Source: Janibacter anophelis NBRC 107843
GTDB lineage: Bacteria > Actinomycetota > Actinomycetes > Actinomycetales > Dermatophilaceae
Length of the DNA stretch: 64,000 nt
Assembly (NCBI RefSeq): GCF_001570945.1
Contig: NZ_BCSQ01000011.1
Span: 1-64,000, forward strand
Direction: 5' to 3'
Part shown: piece after piece, positions 32,998 to 44,917 of the stretch
Numbering within the stretch: position 1 is the stretch's first letter
Layout of the letters: every line of letters starts with the position of its first letter
Notes under the pieces: generated by a model
What the model was told of the DNA's origin: nothing
Seen by the model: the letters and a program-made list of their open reading frames with translations, nothing else
Database searches by the model: none
Program-made: the position numbers and the translations under genes

Positions 32998-33495
32998 ATG
33001 AACGTCGATAAGGTGCGCGACCTCCAGGAGGTGATCGCGCGTGACATGGCTGCAGAAGCCCCCACCGGATGGACCCGGGCGATTGCGTCCGTGACGACCA
33101 TCAACGGCCATACGTGGTTGGACTTCCTTGCCCAGGTTCCCGGCGAGGATGAGGCTGTCCGGTACTTCCCGGACCAGGCCACCTTCGCCGCAGGGGACCT
33201 CGACGAAGCCATGTACGAGCCAGGGAAGGGCACGTGGTTCTCGATGGAGTGCTGGGTCCTGCCTTCTGGGGAGTATCACTTCACGTTCAATTACGACCAG
33301 CCAGCCACATTCGGTGACCGTGAGCCCGTCGAGGAGTCGTGGATCAACGACCTGCGGCGACACCCCCGCGACTGGGACAAGATCCCCGACTGGCATCTGG
33401 TGAAGCAGCGCTATACCGAGGACGAGTGGCTGGCCAGTGTCCAGAGGTACCGGGACTGGCTCGCCAGCGATGACGAGAGCCCGTTCAAGGGCTGA
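32998..33495 (+). CDS. YezG-like (DUF600) immunity protein
   Basis: The 165-residue acidic cytoplasmic protein starts MNVDKVRDLQEVIARDMAAE. The family core is YHFTFNYDQPATFGD, then the D-L-R-R-H-PRDWDKIPDW block, which are the landmarks of YezG/DUF600 immunity proteins. It neutralises nuclease toxins in Bacillus YeeF-type systems. The start lies eight bases after the toxin stop, in the same operon. No membrane segment or signal is seen, consistent with protecting the producer's own cytoplasm. Confidence 0.8.
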   Translation: MNVDKVRDLQEVIARDMAAEAPTGWTRAIASVTTINGHTWLDFLAQVPGEDEAVRYFPDQATFAAGDLDEAMYEPGKGTWFSMECWVLPSGEYHFTFNYDQPATFGDREPVEESWINDLRRHPRDWDKIPDWHLVKQRYTEDEWLASVQRYRDWLASDDESPFKG

Positions 33496-33672
33496 GAGGT
33501 CGCTGGGTGGAGGCGCGGGGAGGCGCGCGGACCGAGCCACTGGGCTGCGAGGTGCCGCGCAATCCCAGACTGGTCGACGAGCCAGACGTCGCGAGCTCCG
33601 GGCAGCTTCCGACTAGGCCATGGTCGGCGCTGGCCGCTGACTCCGACGACGACCCAGGTCAAGAGGCCGTGA

Positions 33673-34149
33673 CTAGTCCCGGTACTCGGGTGCGATGTAC
33701 TTCTGTGCTCGGTCCCCTCGATGCCGCCAGGCGACTGCCTGGTTGATGCCGCCGATGTGTCGGTAGACGAGATAGACGTTCTGCTGAGCTCCATCCAACA
33801 GTTCGAGGCTCGATTCTCCCCGCAGCAACCCGAAGGCAAGGCCGCAATAATGCGTCGCAGGCCTTGACAACTCGAGTGGACACTCGAGGAGCACCCGGTT
33901 GTAGGCGTGATCGAGCTTCGCCTCCAGCTCGGACACCGACTCCGGCGATGCGGTGCTACCCCCAGCAAGACTCCACCGCTCCACAGCCGACACAGCGTCG
34001 AACAGCTTGCCTAGAACGATTCCCCACTTGGCCTGCACTGCAACGTATCTGGCCCGCCGGGATGCACTTCCTGTGACGAGGGCCTGAACAAGAGCGCCGG
34101 CCAGGGTCCCGCCGATCCCGACCAACGCGACCATGACTTCTGTCTGCAT
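33673..34149 (-). CDS. Membrane-anchored protein of unknown function
   Basis: The 158-residue protein has one N-terminal membrane helix (MVALVGIGGTLAGALVQALV) followed by a helical cytoplasmic domain (ARYVAVQAKWGIVLGKLFDAV, ...SELEAKLDHAYNRVLL, GAQQNVYLVYRHIGG). It converges on the YezG-like gene across 177 bases that show nothing recognisable. Small single-helix proteins of this type are common on mobile elements. No family is recognised, and its base composition looks lower in GC than the housekeeping flanks. Confidence 0.6.
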   Translation of the reverse strand: MQTEVMVALVGIGGTLAGALVQALVTGSASRRARYVAVQAKWGIVLGKLFDAVSAVERWSLAGGSTASPESVSELEAKLDHAYNRVLLECPLELSRPATHYCGLAFGLLRGESSLELLDGAQQNVYLVYRHIGGINQAVAWRHRGDRAQKYIAPEYRD

Positions 34150-34366
34150 AGCCGAAGGATGGCATGCGCCCTTGTCTTCCAGGCCCTCTGCTAATGGCTC
34201 TTATCGCGGCATGGATGCCGGTGGGTGTCGCGTGAGCCGGAAGCACGACGAAGCGACCGTTCTACCGACCGATCCACATCGAGAACGGGAGCCGCCAGCG
34301 GGTGCACGGCGGGCTCCACGGTGCCACTGTGGAGACACCTGTCATGCAGATCGAAGGGGGATGGGC

Positions 34367-34502
34367 ATGTCGGACAACGACCCGCAGTGCTCGGGAGCCA
34401 GTTGCCAGAGCGCCATCGCGCACACGCCGTGCGCCTGCTCGTGCGCAGGCTCCCGGCACGGCATGCGTCGGATCGCTTGGGCTGATGCCGTCTCGGACAA
34501 GC
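34367..34502 (+). pseudogene. Cys-rich small gene, truncated at the island edge
   Basis: After a GAAGGGGG ribosome site, ATG 34367 opens a short Cys/His-rich frame (CSGASCQSAIAH, CACSCAGSRHGM). Around 34500 the sequence becomes the esterase in another frame, and the Cys-rich frame continues as nonsense to 34891. The coding portion therefore appears cut at its 3' end by the junction. Small Cys-rich proteins with CxC patterns occur on phages and plasmids; no function is given. Confidence 0.4.
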
Positions 34503-35520
34503 GACGTCGCGCTGCACGGCTGCACGCAGTCCGCGCAGGCCTACCACTCCGGCTCGGGCTGGTCGCAGCTCGCCGACGAGTACGGCTTCGCCGTCGTCTA
34601 CCCGCAGCAGTCGTCGGGCAACAACTCCAGCTCGTGCTTCAACTTCTTCGAGAAGGGGGACACCACCCGCGGGCAGGGCGAGGTCGCCTCGATCGCCCAG
34701 ATGCTCCAGCATGCGCGGTCCGCGCACGACCTCGGCAGCGACAACAGCTTCGTCACCGGGCTCTCGGCCGGCGGTGGCATGACCGCCGCGGGTGCTCGCG
34801 ACCTATCCCGACCTCTTCGCCGGCGGTTCGGTCGTGGCGGGTCTGCCCTACCACTGCGCGACGTCCATGGTCGACGCCTTCGGGTGCATGAACAACCCGC
34901 CGCACAAGACACCCCAGCAGTGGGGCGACCTCGCCCGAGCCGGCCACCCGGGGTACACCGGTCCGGCCCCACGGGTCGCGATCTGGCACGGCACCGCCGA
35001 CTCGACCGTCGTGCCCGCCAACGCGACCGAGCTCGTCGACCAGTTCACCGACCTCGCCGGGGTGAGCACGACGCCGACCGGCACCACGAGCCTGCCGGCC
35101 GGGACGACCCGCACGAGCTACGGCGACGACGCCGTCGTGCGCTACTCGGTCCAGGGCATGGGCCACGGCACGCCCGTCGCCCCGGGCACCGGGCCCGTGC
35201 AGTGCGGCCAGGCGGGTGCCTACATGCTCGACACGATCTGCTCGGCGCGGCACGACGCGGCCTTCTTCGGCCTGACCGACGCGGTGGATCCGGGCGACCC
35301 CACGGACCCGGGCGACCCCGGTGACCCGGGCGACCCCGAGCCGGAGCCCGGCGAGTGCGTCACCGCGAGCAACTACGCCCACACCACCGCCGGACGCGCC
35401 TACCAGTCGGGCGGGATGACCTACGCCACCGGCTCCGGCGACGCCCTGGGGCTGTGGAACATGTACGTCACGACCGAGCTCGAGGAGACCTCGCCGGGGT
35501 ACTGGGAGCTCGGCTGCTGA
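34503..35520 (+). pseudogene. Extracellular PHB-depolymerase-like esterase, 5'-truncated and frameshifted
   Basis: Coding similarity starts abruptly at SDVALHGCTQSAQAYHSGSG, missing the signal peptide and roughly the first 60-80 residues. The nucleophile GLSAGGGM is present near 34770. One extra G near 34790 (GCGGGTGCTC) moves the reading from GGGMTAAG into another frame (ATYPDLFAGGSVVAGLPYHC). The rest is intact: a second half with TADSTVVPANATE, a DPGDP-repeat linker and a C-terminal domain ending GYWELGC. With no start and a frameshift it is a pseudogene. The 5' cut coincides with the island edge. Confidence 0.75.
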
Positions 35521-35547
35521 ACCCGCTCCGGGGTGCATGCTGGTGAC

Positions 35548-36615
35548 ATGCGCCCCGGAGCCCACAACGCCATCACTGACGTCCCGGGAGTCCGGGTCGG
35601 CCACGCCACTCGAGACGAGAGCGGGTGGCTGACCGGCACGACCGTCGTCGTCCCCCCGGTGGGCTCCACCGGGGGCGTCGACGTGCGCGGGGGCGGGCCA
35701 GGCACCCGCGAGACCGACCTGCTCGACCCCCGCAACCTCGTCACCGCGGTGGACGCGGTCGTGCTGTCGGGGGGCAGCGCCTTCGGCCTGTCGGCGGCCG
35801 ATGGCGTGATGGCGGAGCTGGCGGACGAAGGGCGGGGCTGGCCCGTCGGCGGTCCCGGCCAGATCGTGCCGATCGTGCCCTCGGCGATCCTCTTCGACCT
35901 CGGTCGTGGCGGCGCCTGGCGGCACCACCCGGGCCCGGACGAGGGTCGTGCGGCCTACGCCGCGGCGAGTGACGGGCCGGTGGCCGAAGGGGGTGTCGGC
36001 GCCGGCACGGGCGCGCGAGCCGGAGGCCTGCGCGGAGGCGTCGGCTCGGCGAGCCTCGTCCTGGACAACGGCGCCACGGTCGGTGCGCTCGTCGTCGTCA
36101 ACGCCGTGGGGTCACCGCTGACGCCCGATGGCCGCCTGCTCGGAGAGCGCCTGCTCGTGCCCGGCGAGGCCGCGGTGCCGGAGCCGGATCCCGCTGCGGT
36201 GCAGGCCCACTGGGAGCGACAGGCTGCGGAGGCCGAGGCCCTGCGGGCCGGCACGGCGACGACGCTGGCCGTCGTCGCGACCGACGCGACGCTCGACAAG
36301 GCGGGCTGCGCCACGCTCGCAGGGGTGAGCCACGACGGCTTCGCCCGGGCCCTGTCACCGGTGCACACGGCCTTCGACGGCGACACGGTCTTCGCCCTGG
36401 CGACGGGTGGCGCCCCGACCCCTTCCCCCTTCGAGGCTCCTGCGTCGCACCTCAGGACGACGCCCTTCGACCTCGTGGCCCTGCAGACGGCAGCCGCTGA
36501 CTGCGTCACGCGGGCGATCGTGCGGGCGGTGCTCGCGGCGGAGTCGGTCGACCGCTCCGGTGACGGCGGGGCACTGCTGCCCTCCTACCGGGAGGCCGTC
36601 AGTCGAGTGAGCTGA
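35548..36615 (+). CDS. P1-family peptidase (DmpA/BapA-like, N-terminal nucleophile)
   Basis: The 355-residue protein starts MRPGAHNAITDVPGVRVGHAT, the N-terminal signature of the DmpA L-aminopeptidase/beta-aminopeptidase family. Later it has SGGSAFGLSAADGV, VGAGTGARAGGLRGGVGSAS and VVVNAVGSPLTPDG, around the autoprocessing nucleophile. Members self-cleave into alpha and beta chains and hydrolyse N-terminal D- or beta-amino acids. The 3' end overlaps the convergent membrane gene by 17 bp. No export signal is visible. Confidence 0.88.
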   Translation: MRPGAHNAITDVPGVRVGHATRDESGWLTGTTVVVPPVGSTGGVDVRGGGPGTRETDLLDPRNLVTAVDAVVLSGGSAFGLSAADGVMAELADEGRGWPVGGPGQIVPIVPSAILFDLGRGGAWRHHPGPDEGRAAYAAASDGPVAEGGVGAGTGARAGGLRGGVGSASLVLDNGATVGALVVVNAVGSPLTPDGRLLGERLLVPGEAAVPEPDPAAVQAHWERQAAEAEALRAGTATTLAVVATDATLDKAGCATLAGVSHDGFARALSPVHTAFDGDTVFALATGGAPTPSPFEAPASHLRTTPFDLVALQTAAADCVTRAIVRAVLAAESVDRSGDGGALLPSYREAVSRVS

Positions 36616-37597
36616 TCTCGGGGACCGAGTAGTCCCCGCCGCCGCCGGAGGCGCTCGGGAGGGCGTGGCGCATCTCGCGCCGGCCCAGCCAGATGCACAG
36701 CACCGTCAGCGGGGTGCCGATGAGGAAGATCCCGAATGCTTCCTCGCGCATGATCAGCCCGGTGAAGGCGACGAGCCCGCACAGGAAGGCCGTGATGATC
36801 CACGCCATCCCTTGGAACCCCGCGAGGTCGCTGCGGCTGTGGCGGGTGCCGACGACGCGGTGCCGCAGGAACAGGTGGAGCCACTTGAGCAGCAGGCCCA
36901 GGGGCAGCGGGATGAGGGTCAGCAGGATGGGCCACCGTGGCAGGTCCCACGACGTCCACTCCTCCGATGCCCCGATCACGAGGGCCCCGACGATGATGAG
37001 GGGCAGCCACAGGGCCAGGCAGACCAGAGCCACGCGATCGAGCAGGCGAAGGGGGCGCGCCCAGCGCCCCTCGTCGGCGGCGGCCTCGGCCGGGTCGGGG
37101 ATGCCCGGCCCGGTCTCCCTGCGGCGCAACGCCTCTCGGCGCAGCTCCTCGTCCGTGGGGTCAGGACGGACCGGCTCGGCGACGGACTCCGGCTCGGGCT
37201 CCGGGCGGCTCTCCCGCATCCGCTCGCGTCCCCGCAGGTCGGCGGCGACCCGCTCGGCGAACCGCTCCCGCTCGTGCGAGGCCGACCACCGGTCGATGCG
37301 CAGCTCGTTGCCGAAGCTGTCGACGTGCACCCGCTCGTCCTTGAGCTCGCGCCAGGACCCCCGGGTGAGCGGCACGACGATGAGCAGGACGCACACGACG
37401 AACCACACGATGATCGTGGGCAGGTGGGGGTCCGGCTCCGTCGTCCCCTCGACGACCATCCGGGTGAGCATCGACAGGGCGAACGCCAGGACCGCCGTGA
37501 GCACCAGGTTGAAGGCGAACCCGGCGCCCTGCATCAACCACCAGACCGGACCGATCTCCCGGGGAGGAGCTGCCGGCCCGGTCTGCTCGCGGGTCAC
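36599..37597 (-). CDS. Membrane protein with internal charged segment
   Basis: The 332-residue product has four to six hydrophobic segments: two near the N-terminus (FNLVLTAVLAFALSML, IIVWFVVCVLLIVVPL), two in the middle (VALVCLALWLPLIIVGALVI, ILLTLIPLPLGLLL) and two at the end. Between the first and second pairs lies a 100-residue Glu/Arg-rich cytoplasmic part (RMRESRPEPEPESVAEPVRP). GTG 37597 has a GAGGTCGAG upstream. It lies just downstream of guaB, co-directional. No family is recognised. Confidence 0.72.
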   Translation of the reverse strand: MTREQTGPAAPPREIGPVWWLMQGAGFAFNLVLTAVLAFALSMLTRMVVEGTTEPDPHLPTIIVWFVVCVLLIVVPLTRGSWRELKDERVHVDSFGNELRIDRWSASHERERFAERVAADLRGRERMRESRPEPEPESVAEPVRPDPTDEELRREALRRRETGPGIPDPAEAAADEGRWARPLRLLDRVALVCLALWLPLIIVGALVIGASEEWTSWDLPRWPILLTLIPLPLGLLLKWLHLFLRHRVVGTRHSRSDLAGFQGMAWIITAFLCGLVAFTGLIMREEAFGIFLIGTPLTVLCIWLGRREMRHALPSASGGGGDYSVPEISSLD

Positions 37598-37608
37598 CTC
37601 GACCTCGC

Positions 37609-40603
<2,995 letters not shown>

Positions 40604-40722
40604 GGCCCACACCTTAGCCAGCGGCGTTGCGCCCGTGGGGTTTCGGTTCCGCCCAGCGGGTCCGGGTCCCGGATGGCGGGCGCGTGCGAGGTCACATCGG
40701 GGCCGGGCATACCCTGCAGGGC

Positions 40723-41925
40723 GTGAAGGTGCTGCTGCTCGAAAACATCCACGACACCGCCCGCGAGGCCCTGACCGACGCCGGCTACGAGGTCGAGACG
40801 CGCTCCGGTGCCCTCGACGAGGCCGAGCTCATCGCCGCCCTGGAGGGCGTCGACATGCTCGGTATCCGCTCCAAGACCCACGTCACCCGCGCGGTCCTCG
40901 AGGCGCGGCCGGAGCTGAAGGTCATCGGCGCCTTCTGCATCGGCACCAACCAGATCGACCTCGACGCCGCCGCCCAGGCCGGCACGGTCGTCTTCAACGC
41001 CCCCTTCTCCAACACGCGCAGCGTCGTCGAGCTCGCCCTCGGCGAGATCATCTCGCTCGCCCGCCACCTGACGGACAAGAACGCTGCGCTGCACGCCGGC
41101 GTCTGGGACAAGTCGGCGAAGGGCGCGCACGAGGTGCGCGGCCGCACGCTCGGCATCATCGGCTACGGCAACATCGGCGCCCAGCTGTCGGTCGTCGCCG
41201 AGGCCTTCGGCATGCACGTCTCCTTCTACGACCTCGAGGACAAGCTCCCGCTGGGCAACGCCAAGAAGTGCGAGACCCTCGACGAGCTGCTCGAGACCTG
41301 CGAGACGATCACGCTGCACGTCGACGGTCGCGCGGGCAATGCCGGCAACTTCGGGGCCGAGCAGTTCGCCAAGATGCGTCCCCGCAGCCTCTTCCTCAAC
41401 CTCTCCCGCGGCTTCGTCGTCGACCTCGAGGCGCTGCGCGACAACCTGCTCTCCGGGCACATCGCGGGGGCGGCGGTCGACGTCTTCCCGACGGAGCCGA
41501 AGAAGGCGGGCGACCCCTTCGAGAACTGCCTGCAGGGCATCCCCAACGTCATCCTCACCCCGCACGTCGGCGGGTCCACCGAGGAGGCGCAGCTCGACAT
41601 CGGCCGCTACGTCTCAGGCAAGCTGCGTGACTGGGCGACCAGCGGCGCCACGACGATGTCGGTCAACGTGCCGGCCGTCGCCGCCCCCGTCGCCCAGGGC
41701 GGCACGCGCATCCTCCACCTGCACCAGAACGTCCCTGGCGTCCTCGCGCGGGTCAACACGATCCTGTCCGAGGGCGACGTCAACATCGACAGCCAACAGC
41801 TGAGCACCAAGGGCGAGTACGGCTACGCCGTCACCGACCTGGCCGGCCACCTGCCGGCGGACACCGAGCAGCGCCTGCGCGACCTGCCCGAGACCGTCGA
41901 GGTCCGGGTCATCGTCACGGACTGA
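40723..41925 (+). CDS. serA: D-3-phosphoglycerate dehydrogenase
   Basis: The 400-residue enzyme starts serine synthesis by oxidising 3-phosphoglycerate with NAD+. It has VKVLLLENIHDTAREAL, the Rossmann motif LGIIGYGNIGAQLSV, and catalytic Arg/Glu/His positions in NLSRGFVVDLEAL and LTPHVGGSTEEAQ. A C-terminal ACT domain (NVPGVLARVNTILSEGDVNI) senses serine. Length and domain order match the E. coli-type enzyme, not the longer type with an extra ASB domain. GTG 40723 is chosen by alignment to the family start. It is divergent from the racemase-like gene. Confidence 0.95.
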   Translation: MKVLLLENIHDTAREALTDAGYEVETRSGALDEAELIAALEGVDMLGIRSKTHVTRAVLEARPELKVIGAFCIGTNQIDLDAAAQAGTVVFNAPFSNTRSVVELALGEIISLARHLTDKNAALHAGVWDKSAKGAHEVRGRTLGIIGYGNIGAQLSVVAEAFGMHVSFYDLEDKLPLGNAKKCETLDELLETCETITLHVDGRAGNAGNFGAEQFAKMRPRSLFLNLSRGFVVDLEALRDNLLSGHIAGAAVDVFPTEPKKAGDPFENCLQGIPNVILTPHVGGSTEEAQLDIGRYVSGKLRDWATSGATTMSVNVPAVAAPVAQGGTRILHLHQNVPGVLARVNTILSEGDVNIDSQQLSTKGEYGYAVTDLAGHLPADTEQRLRDLPETVEVRVIVTD

Positions 41926-41936
41926 TCCGCCCTCTC

Positions 41937-41979
41937 CGCGTCGAGGTGCCCGGGACCTGGTCCCGGGCACCTCGACGCG
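41937..41979. terminator. Bidirectional hairpin terminator after serA
   Basis: A perfect 21-bp inverted repeat (CGCGTCGAGGTGCCCGGGAC... mirrored to CACCTCGACGCG) lies 11 bp after the serA stop and 18 bp before the convergent DUF937 gene's stop. The arms meet almost without a loop. It serves either strand. Confidence 0.8.
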
Positions 41980-41997
41980 TTGTGAGGGTGCGGCGCG

Positions 41998-42639
41998 TCA
42001 GCGGCGCCCGCCGCCGAGCAGCCCTCCGAGGATGTCGATGATGCTGCCGCCGCTCTGCGGGGGCGCCTGCTGCTGGGTCGTGCCGCCGCCGACGGCGGAG
42101 CCGAGGACGTCGCGCAGGATCGAGTCCAGTGCGCCCCCACCCGCCGGCCCGGCCTGGGCCGTACCCCGCCCCGGCAGGGCTCCCTCGCCGCCGGACGGCA
42201 CTCCCCCACCGCCGGGCGCGGCACCGGCCGTGGTGCCGCCGCCGGCACCCCCGAGCACCTTCTTCGAGATGTAGGACAGGACGATCGGGGCGAGGATCGG
42301 GATGAGGCGCTTGACGAGCGCACCGCCCGCACCGCCTCCGAGCGCCGAGTACACCTGCGGCTCGTTGGAGCCGAAGATGTTGGACGCGATCTTTTCCCCG
42401 TCGTTGGTGTCGATGCGGCGCAGGTCCACGCCACCTGCCACCAAGTCGTCCTGGTGGTCGCCGAGCGCGTGGATGATCGAGTCCGCGCCGGCCGGGTCCT
42501 GTGCATTGGCCTGCAGGCCACCCAGCAGCGCGGGCAGCGCCTGCTGCACGGCCTGCTCGACCTCCTGGGGCTGGGCGCCCACCTGCTGGGCGAGCTGGTC
42601 GATCGGCAGGTTGCGGAGGATGTCGTCAACTGCAGCCAT
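41998..42639 (-). CDS. DUF937 family protein
   Basis: The 213-residue protein starts MAAVDDILRNLPIDQLAQQV. Residues 1-110 are the DUF937 helical domain (VEQAVQQALPALLGGLQANA, SIIHALGDH, GEKIASNIFG, ALGGGAGG). A short hydrophobic helix (LIPILAPIVLSYISKKVLGG) and a long Gly/Pro/Gln-rich tail ending IIDILGGLLGGGRR follow. GGTGG precedes ATG 42639. DUF937 proteins have no established role. Confidence 0.85.
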   Translation of the reverse strand: MAAVDDILRNLPIDQLAQQVGAQPQEVEQAVQQALPALLGGLQANAQDPAGADSIIHALGDHQDDLVAGGVDLRRIDTNDGEKIASNIFGSNEPQVYSALGGGAGGALVKRLIPILAPIVLSYISKKVLGGAGGGTTAGAAPGGGGVPSGGEGALPGRGTAQAGPAGGGALDSILRDVLGSAVGGGTTQQQAPPQSGGSIIDILGGLLGGGRR

Positions 42640-42719
42640 CTGGTGCCACCTCTCATGGGTCGGGTGGCCTCGTCGCCCCCCGTTGCCGATCAATGTAGCG
42701 ACGACGGAGGCGAAGGGGG

Positions 42720-44216
42720 TCACTCCCGATCGCGGATGCGCTGCGGTTCGGCAGCGCTCGGCAGGGCGAACCCGCCGAGCCAGCTCGCTGCGACCGCTGC
42801 CCCGACGAGGAGCACCCACAGCCCGGCCAGCCGCCCCCACAGAACCCTGTCGAGCAGCTCGGCGTTGCCGGTCAACGTCACCGAGAGGACGGGGACGGCC
42901 GCGCCGGCGACCAGGGCCAGGGTCGCCATGATGGCGACCGGCGACGCGGCCTCGACGAGGAGTGCCCGCCGCACCACAGCTCTGGGTACGCCGACCGCCA
43001 CCTGCCGTGCGAGGTCACGGCCGCGCAGGCCGACCTGCTCGGACACGGCGACGACCAGCCCCACTGCGCCGAGCACGGCGGCGATCGCGGCGAGTGCCTG
43101 CACCGCCATGACGGGGACGGTGTAGTAGAGCAGGTCGGACGACGGCACCCCCTCAGGGGAGATCGTGGGACCACGTCCGGGCGCGCCCATCCTCAGGAAC
43201 TCCGACTCGAGCACGCCCTGCAGGGGAACCGCTACGCCCCCGACGAGTCCAACGAGCACGAGCGAGACGGCCGAGCGGGCGGCGAGTCGAGGGTGCGCCT
43301 GCATCATCCGCCCGGCGAGGACCGACGCTGGACGACCGCTGCGCGCAAACGCCGCACCGAGCCGCGCGGCGACACCCGAGGCGGAGACGGCCAGCAGGCA
43401 CACGGCCATGCCGCAGGTGGCAAGGAACAGGGGGATGACGAGAGCAGACACGACCCGCCCGGCCGCAGACCCCCCGTCCACCGGGACGAAGATCATCGCG
43501 AGGACGCACGTGCCGGCCACCATCGTGCTCCCCAGCAGGCCCAGAGCGAGTGTCGGGCTCATCTCTCGGTCATCCCGCACTACCCGACTGGCACCCACCG
43601 CGACCCACCGCGCGGTGAGCGGCACGACGAGTGCGGCCACGAGCGGGACGACGAGCGCTGCGGCCACGACGGTGATCGGGTGCGGCCAGACGTCGAGGGC
43701 GATGACCGGACGGGTCCCGGAGGCGACATCCGCCCCGTACGCCCCGATGTCCTCGCCGTGGTCCTCGTACCGGACGGTCAGGACATGGGGGGCGGCCCAC
43801 AGGAAGGCGTAGAAGCCAGCCACTCCGAGAACCGTTCCGAGGACACCGCACGCGAGTGCCTCCATCCGCACGACCTGGCGGATTTCTCCCCGGGTCGCTC
43901 CCGCCATGCGCATCGCCGAGAGGCGACGCTCCCGCGCCGGGGCCCCGACACGGACCGCCTGGCTCATCAGGTGAAGGACGGGGACGGCCAACACCGCGAG
44001 CGCCACGAGTACCCCGACGGCCGTCTGCGTGTCCTGCAGGAGGGGACCGAGCACCGAGGCACTCCAGACCTCACCTATCTGCGACGGGATCGTCGCCGCT
44101 GCTGCCACCAGCATCGTGGCGAGTGCGGCGCAGCCGGTCATGAGCCAACGCCGCAGACGGTCGTCGGGTCCCCCCTTCGCCGTCAACCGGGTCGCCTCGA
44201 CCCACGACAGGCTCAC
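42720..44216 (-). CDS. FtsX-type ABC transporter permease
   Basis: The 498-residue permease has about ten helices. An N-terminal half with ERRLSAMRMAGATRGEIRQV, the characteristic FtsX-domain helix, is repeated in variant form near the C-terminus (GRDLARQVAVGVPRAVVRRA). GTG 44216 overlaps the ATPase stop (GTGA), so both subunits come from one message led by a PadR gene. Export of a peptide or lipid, or MacB-like mechanotransmission, is typical for this class. Substrate is unknown. Confidence 0.88.
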   Translation of the reverse strand: MSLSWVEATRLTAKGGPDDRLRRWLMTGCAALATMLVAAAATIPSQIGEVWSASVLGPLLQDTQTAVGVLVALAVLAVPVLHLMSQAVRVGAPARERRLSAMRMAGATRGEIRQVVRMEALACGVLGTVLGVAGFYAFLWAAPHVLTVRYEDHGEDIGAYGADVASGTRPVIALDVWPHPITVVAAALVVPLVAALVVPLTARWVAVGASRVVRDDREMSPTLALGLLGSTMVAGTCVLAMIFVPVDGGSAAGRVVSALVIPLFLATCGMAVCLLAVSASGVAARLGAAFARSGRPASVLAGRMMQAHPRLAARSAVSLVLVGLVGGVAVPLQGVLESEFLRMGAPGRGPTISPEGVPSSDLLYYTVPVMAVQALAAIAAVLGAVGLVVAVSEQVGLRGRDLARQVAVGVPRAVVRRALLVEAASPVAIMATLALVAGAAVPVLSVTLTGNAELLDRVLWGRLAGLWVLLVGAAVAASWLGGFALPSAAEPQRIRDRE

Positions 44217-44917
44217 CCTACGACCGCCGTCTCGTCGGCATCGACAAGGCCATCCCTCAGGACGACCTCGCGGTCGGCGTAGGCCGCGATCCGCGCGTCG
44301 TGGGTGACGAGCACGACCGTCATCCCCTCCTCCGCGGCCAGGTCGGTGATCAGGTCCATCGCGTCGCTACCGGCCCGGGAGTCGAGCGCGCCCGTCGGCT
44401 CGTCGGCGAAGAGCACCCCGGGGTTGGTCACGAGGGCGCGGGCGAGCGCCGCGCGCTGCGCCTGGCCTCCGCTCACCTGCCCCGGGAGCTCGTCGGCGAG
44501 GTCGCCGACCCCGACCCGCGTCAGCCACGCACGGGCTGTCTCCATCGCCTCGGCGCGCTTGCGCCGCTCGAGCAGGAGGGGCAGGGCGACGTTGTCGGCC
44601 AGGGTCAGCTCGTCGATGAGCTGGCCGAACTGGAAGAGCACCCCCACCCGCGTGCGCCGCAGCCGCGAGCGCGCGTCCTCGGACATCGTGGTGACCACCT
44701 CGTCGCCGAGACGGACCTCCCCTTCGTCCGGCCGAAGGACCCCCGAGAGCGCGTGGAGCAGGGTCGACTTGCCGGAGCCGCTGGGGCCGGTGACGGCCAC
44801 CATCTCCCCCGCGGCGACGGACAGGTCGACCCCGCGCAACGCGGGGCGCCGGCCGTAGTCGTGGGCGACGCCGGTCGCGTGGACGGCCAGGGCGTGCCCT
44901 GGCGGGTGGGTGGTCAT
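44213..44917 (-). CDS. ABC transporter ATP-binding protein (LolD/MacB type)
   Basis: The 234-residue ATPase has Walker A GPSGSGKSTLLHALS, Q-loop FQFGQLIDELTLADNV, signature VSGGQAQRAALARAL, Walker B VLFADEPTGALD and H-loop VTHDARIA. The start MTTHPPGHALAVHATGVA overlaps the PadR stop (ATGA). It partners with the FtsX-type permease that follows. Confidence 0.93.
   Translation of the reverse strand: MTTHPPGHALAVHATGVAHDYGRRPALRGVDLSVAAGEMVAVTGPSGSGKSTLLHALSGVLRPDEGEVRLGDEVVTTMSEDARSRLRRTRVGVLFQFGQLIDELTLADNVALPLLLERRKRAEAMETARAWLTRVGVGDLADELPGQVSGGQAQRAALARALVTNPGVLFADEPTGALDSRAGSDAMDLITDLAAEEGMTVVLVTHDARIAAYADREVVLRDGLVDADETAVVG

Noticed and set aside
35284-35345. DPGDP-repeat segment as a possible tandem repeat locus
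   Set aside because: It is the interdomain linker of the esterase remnant.
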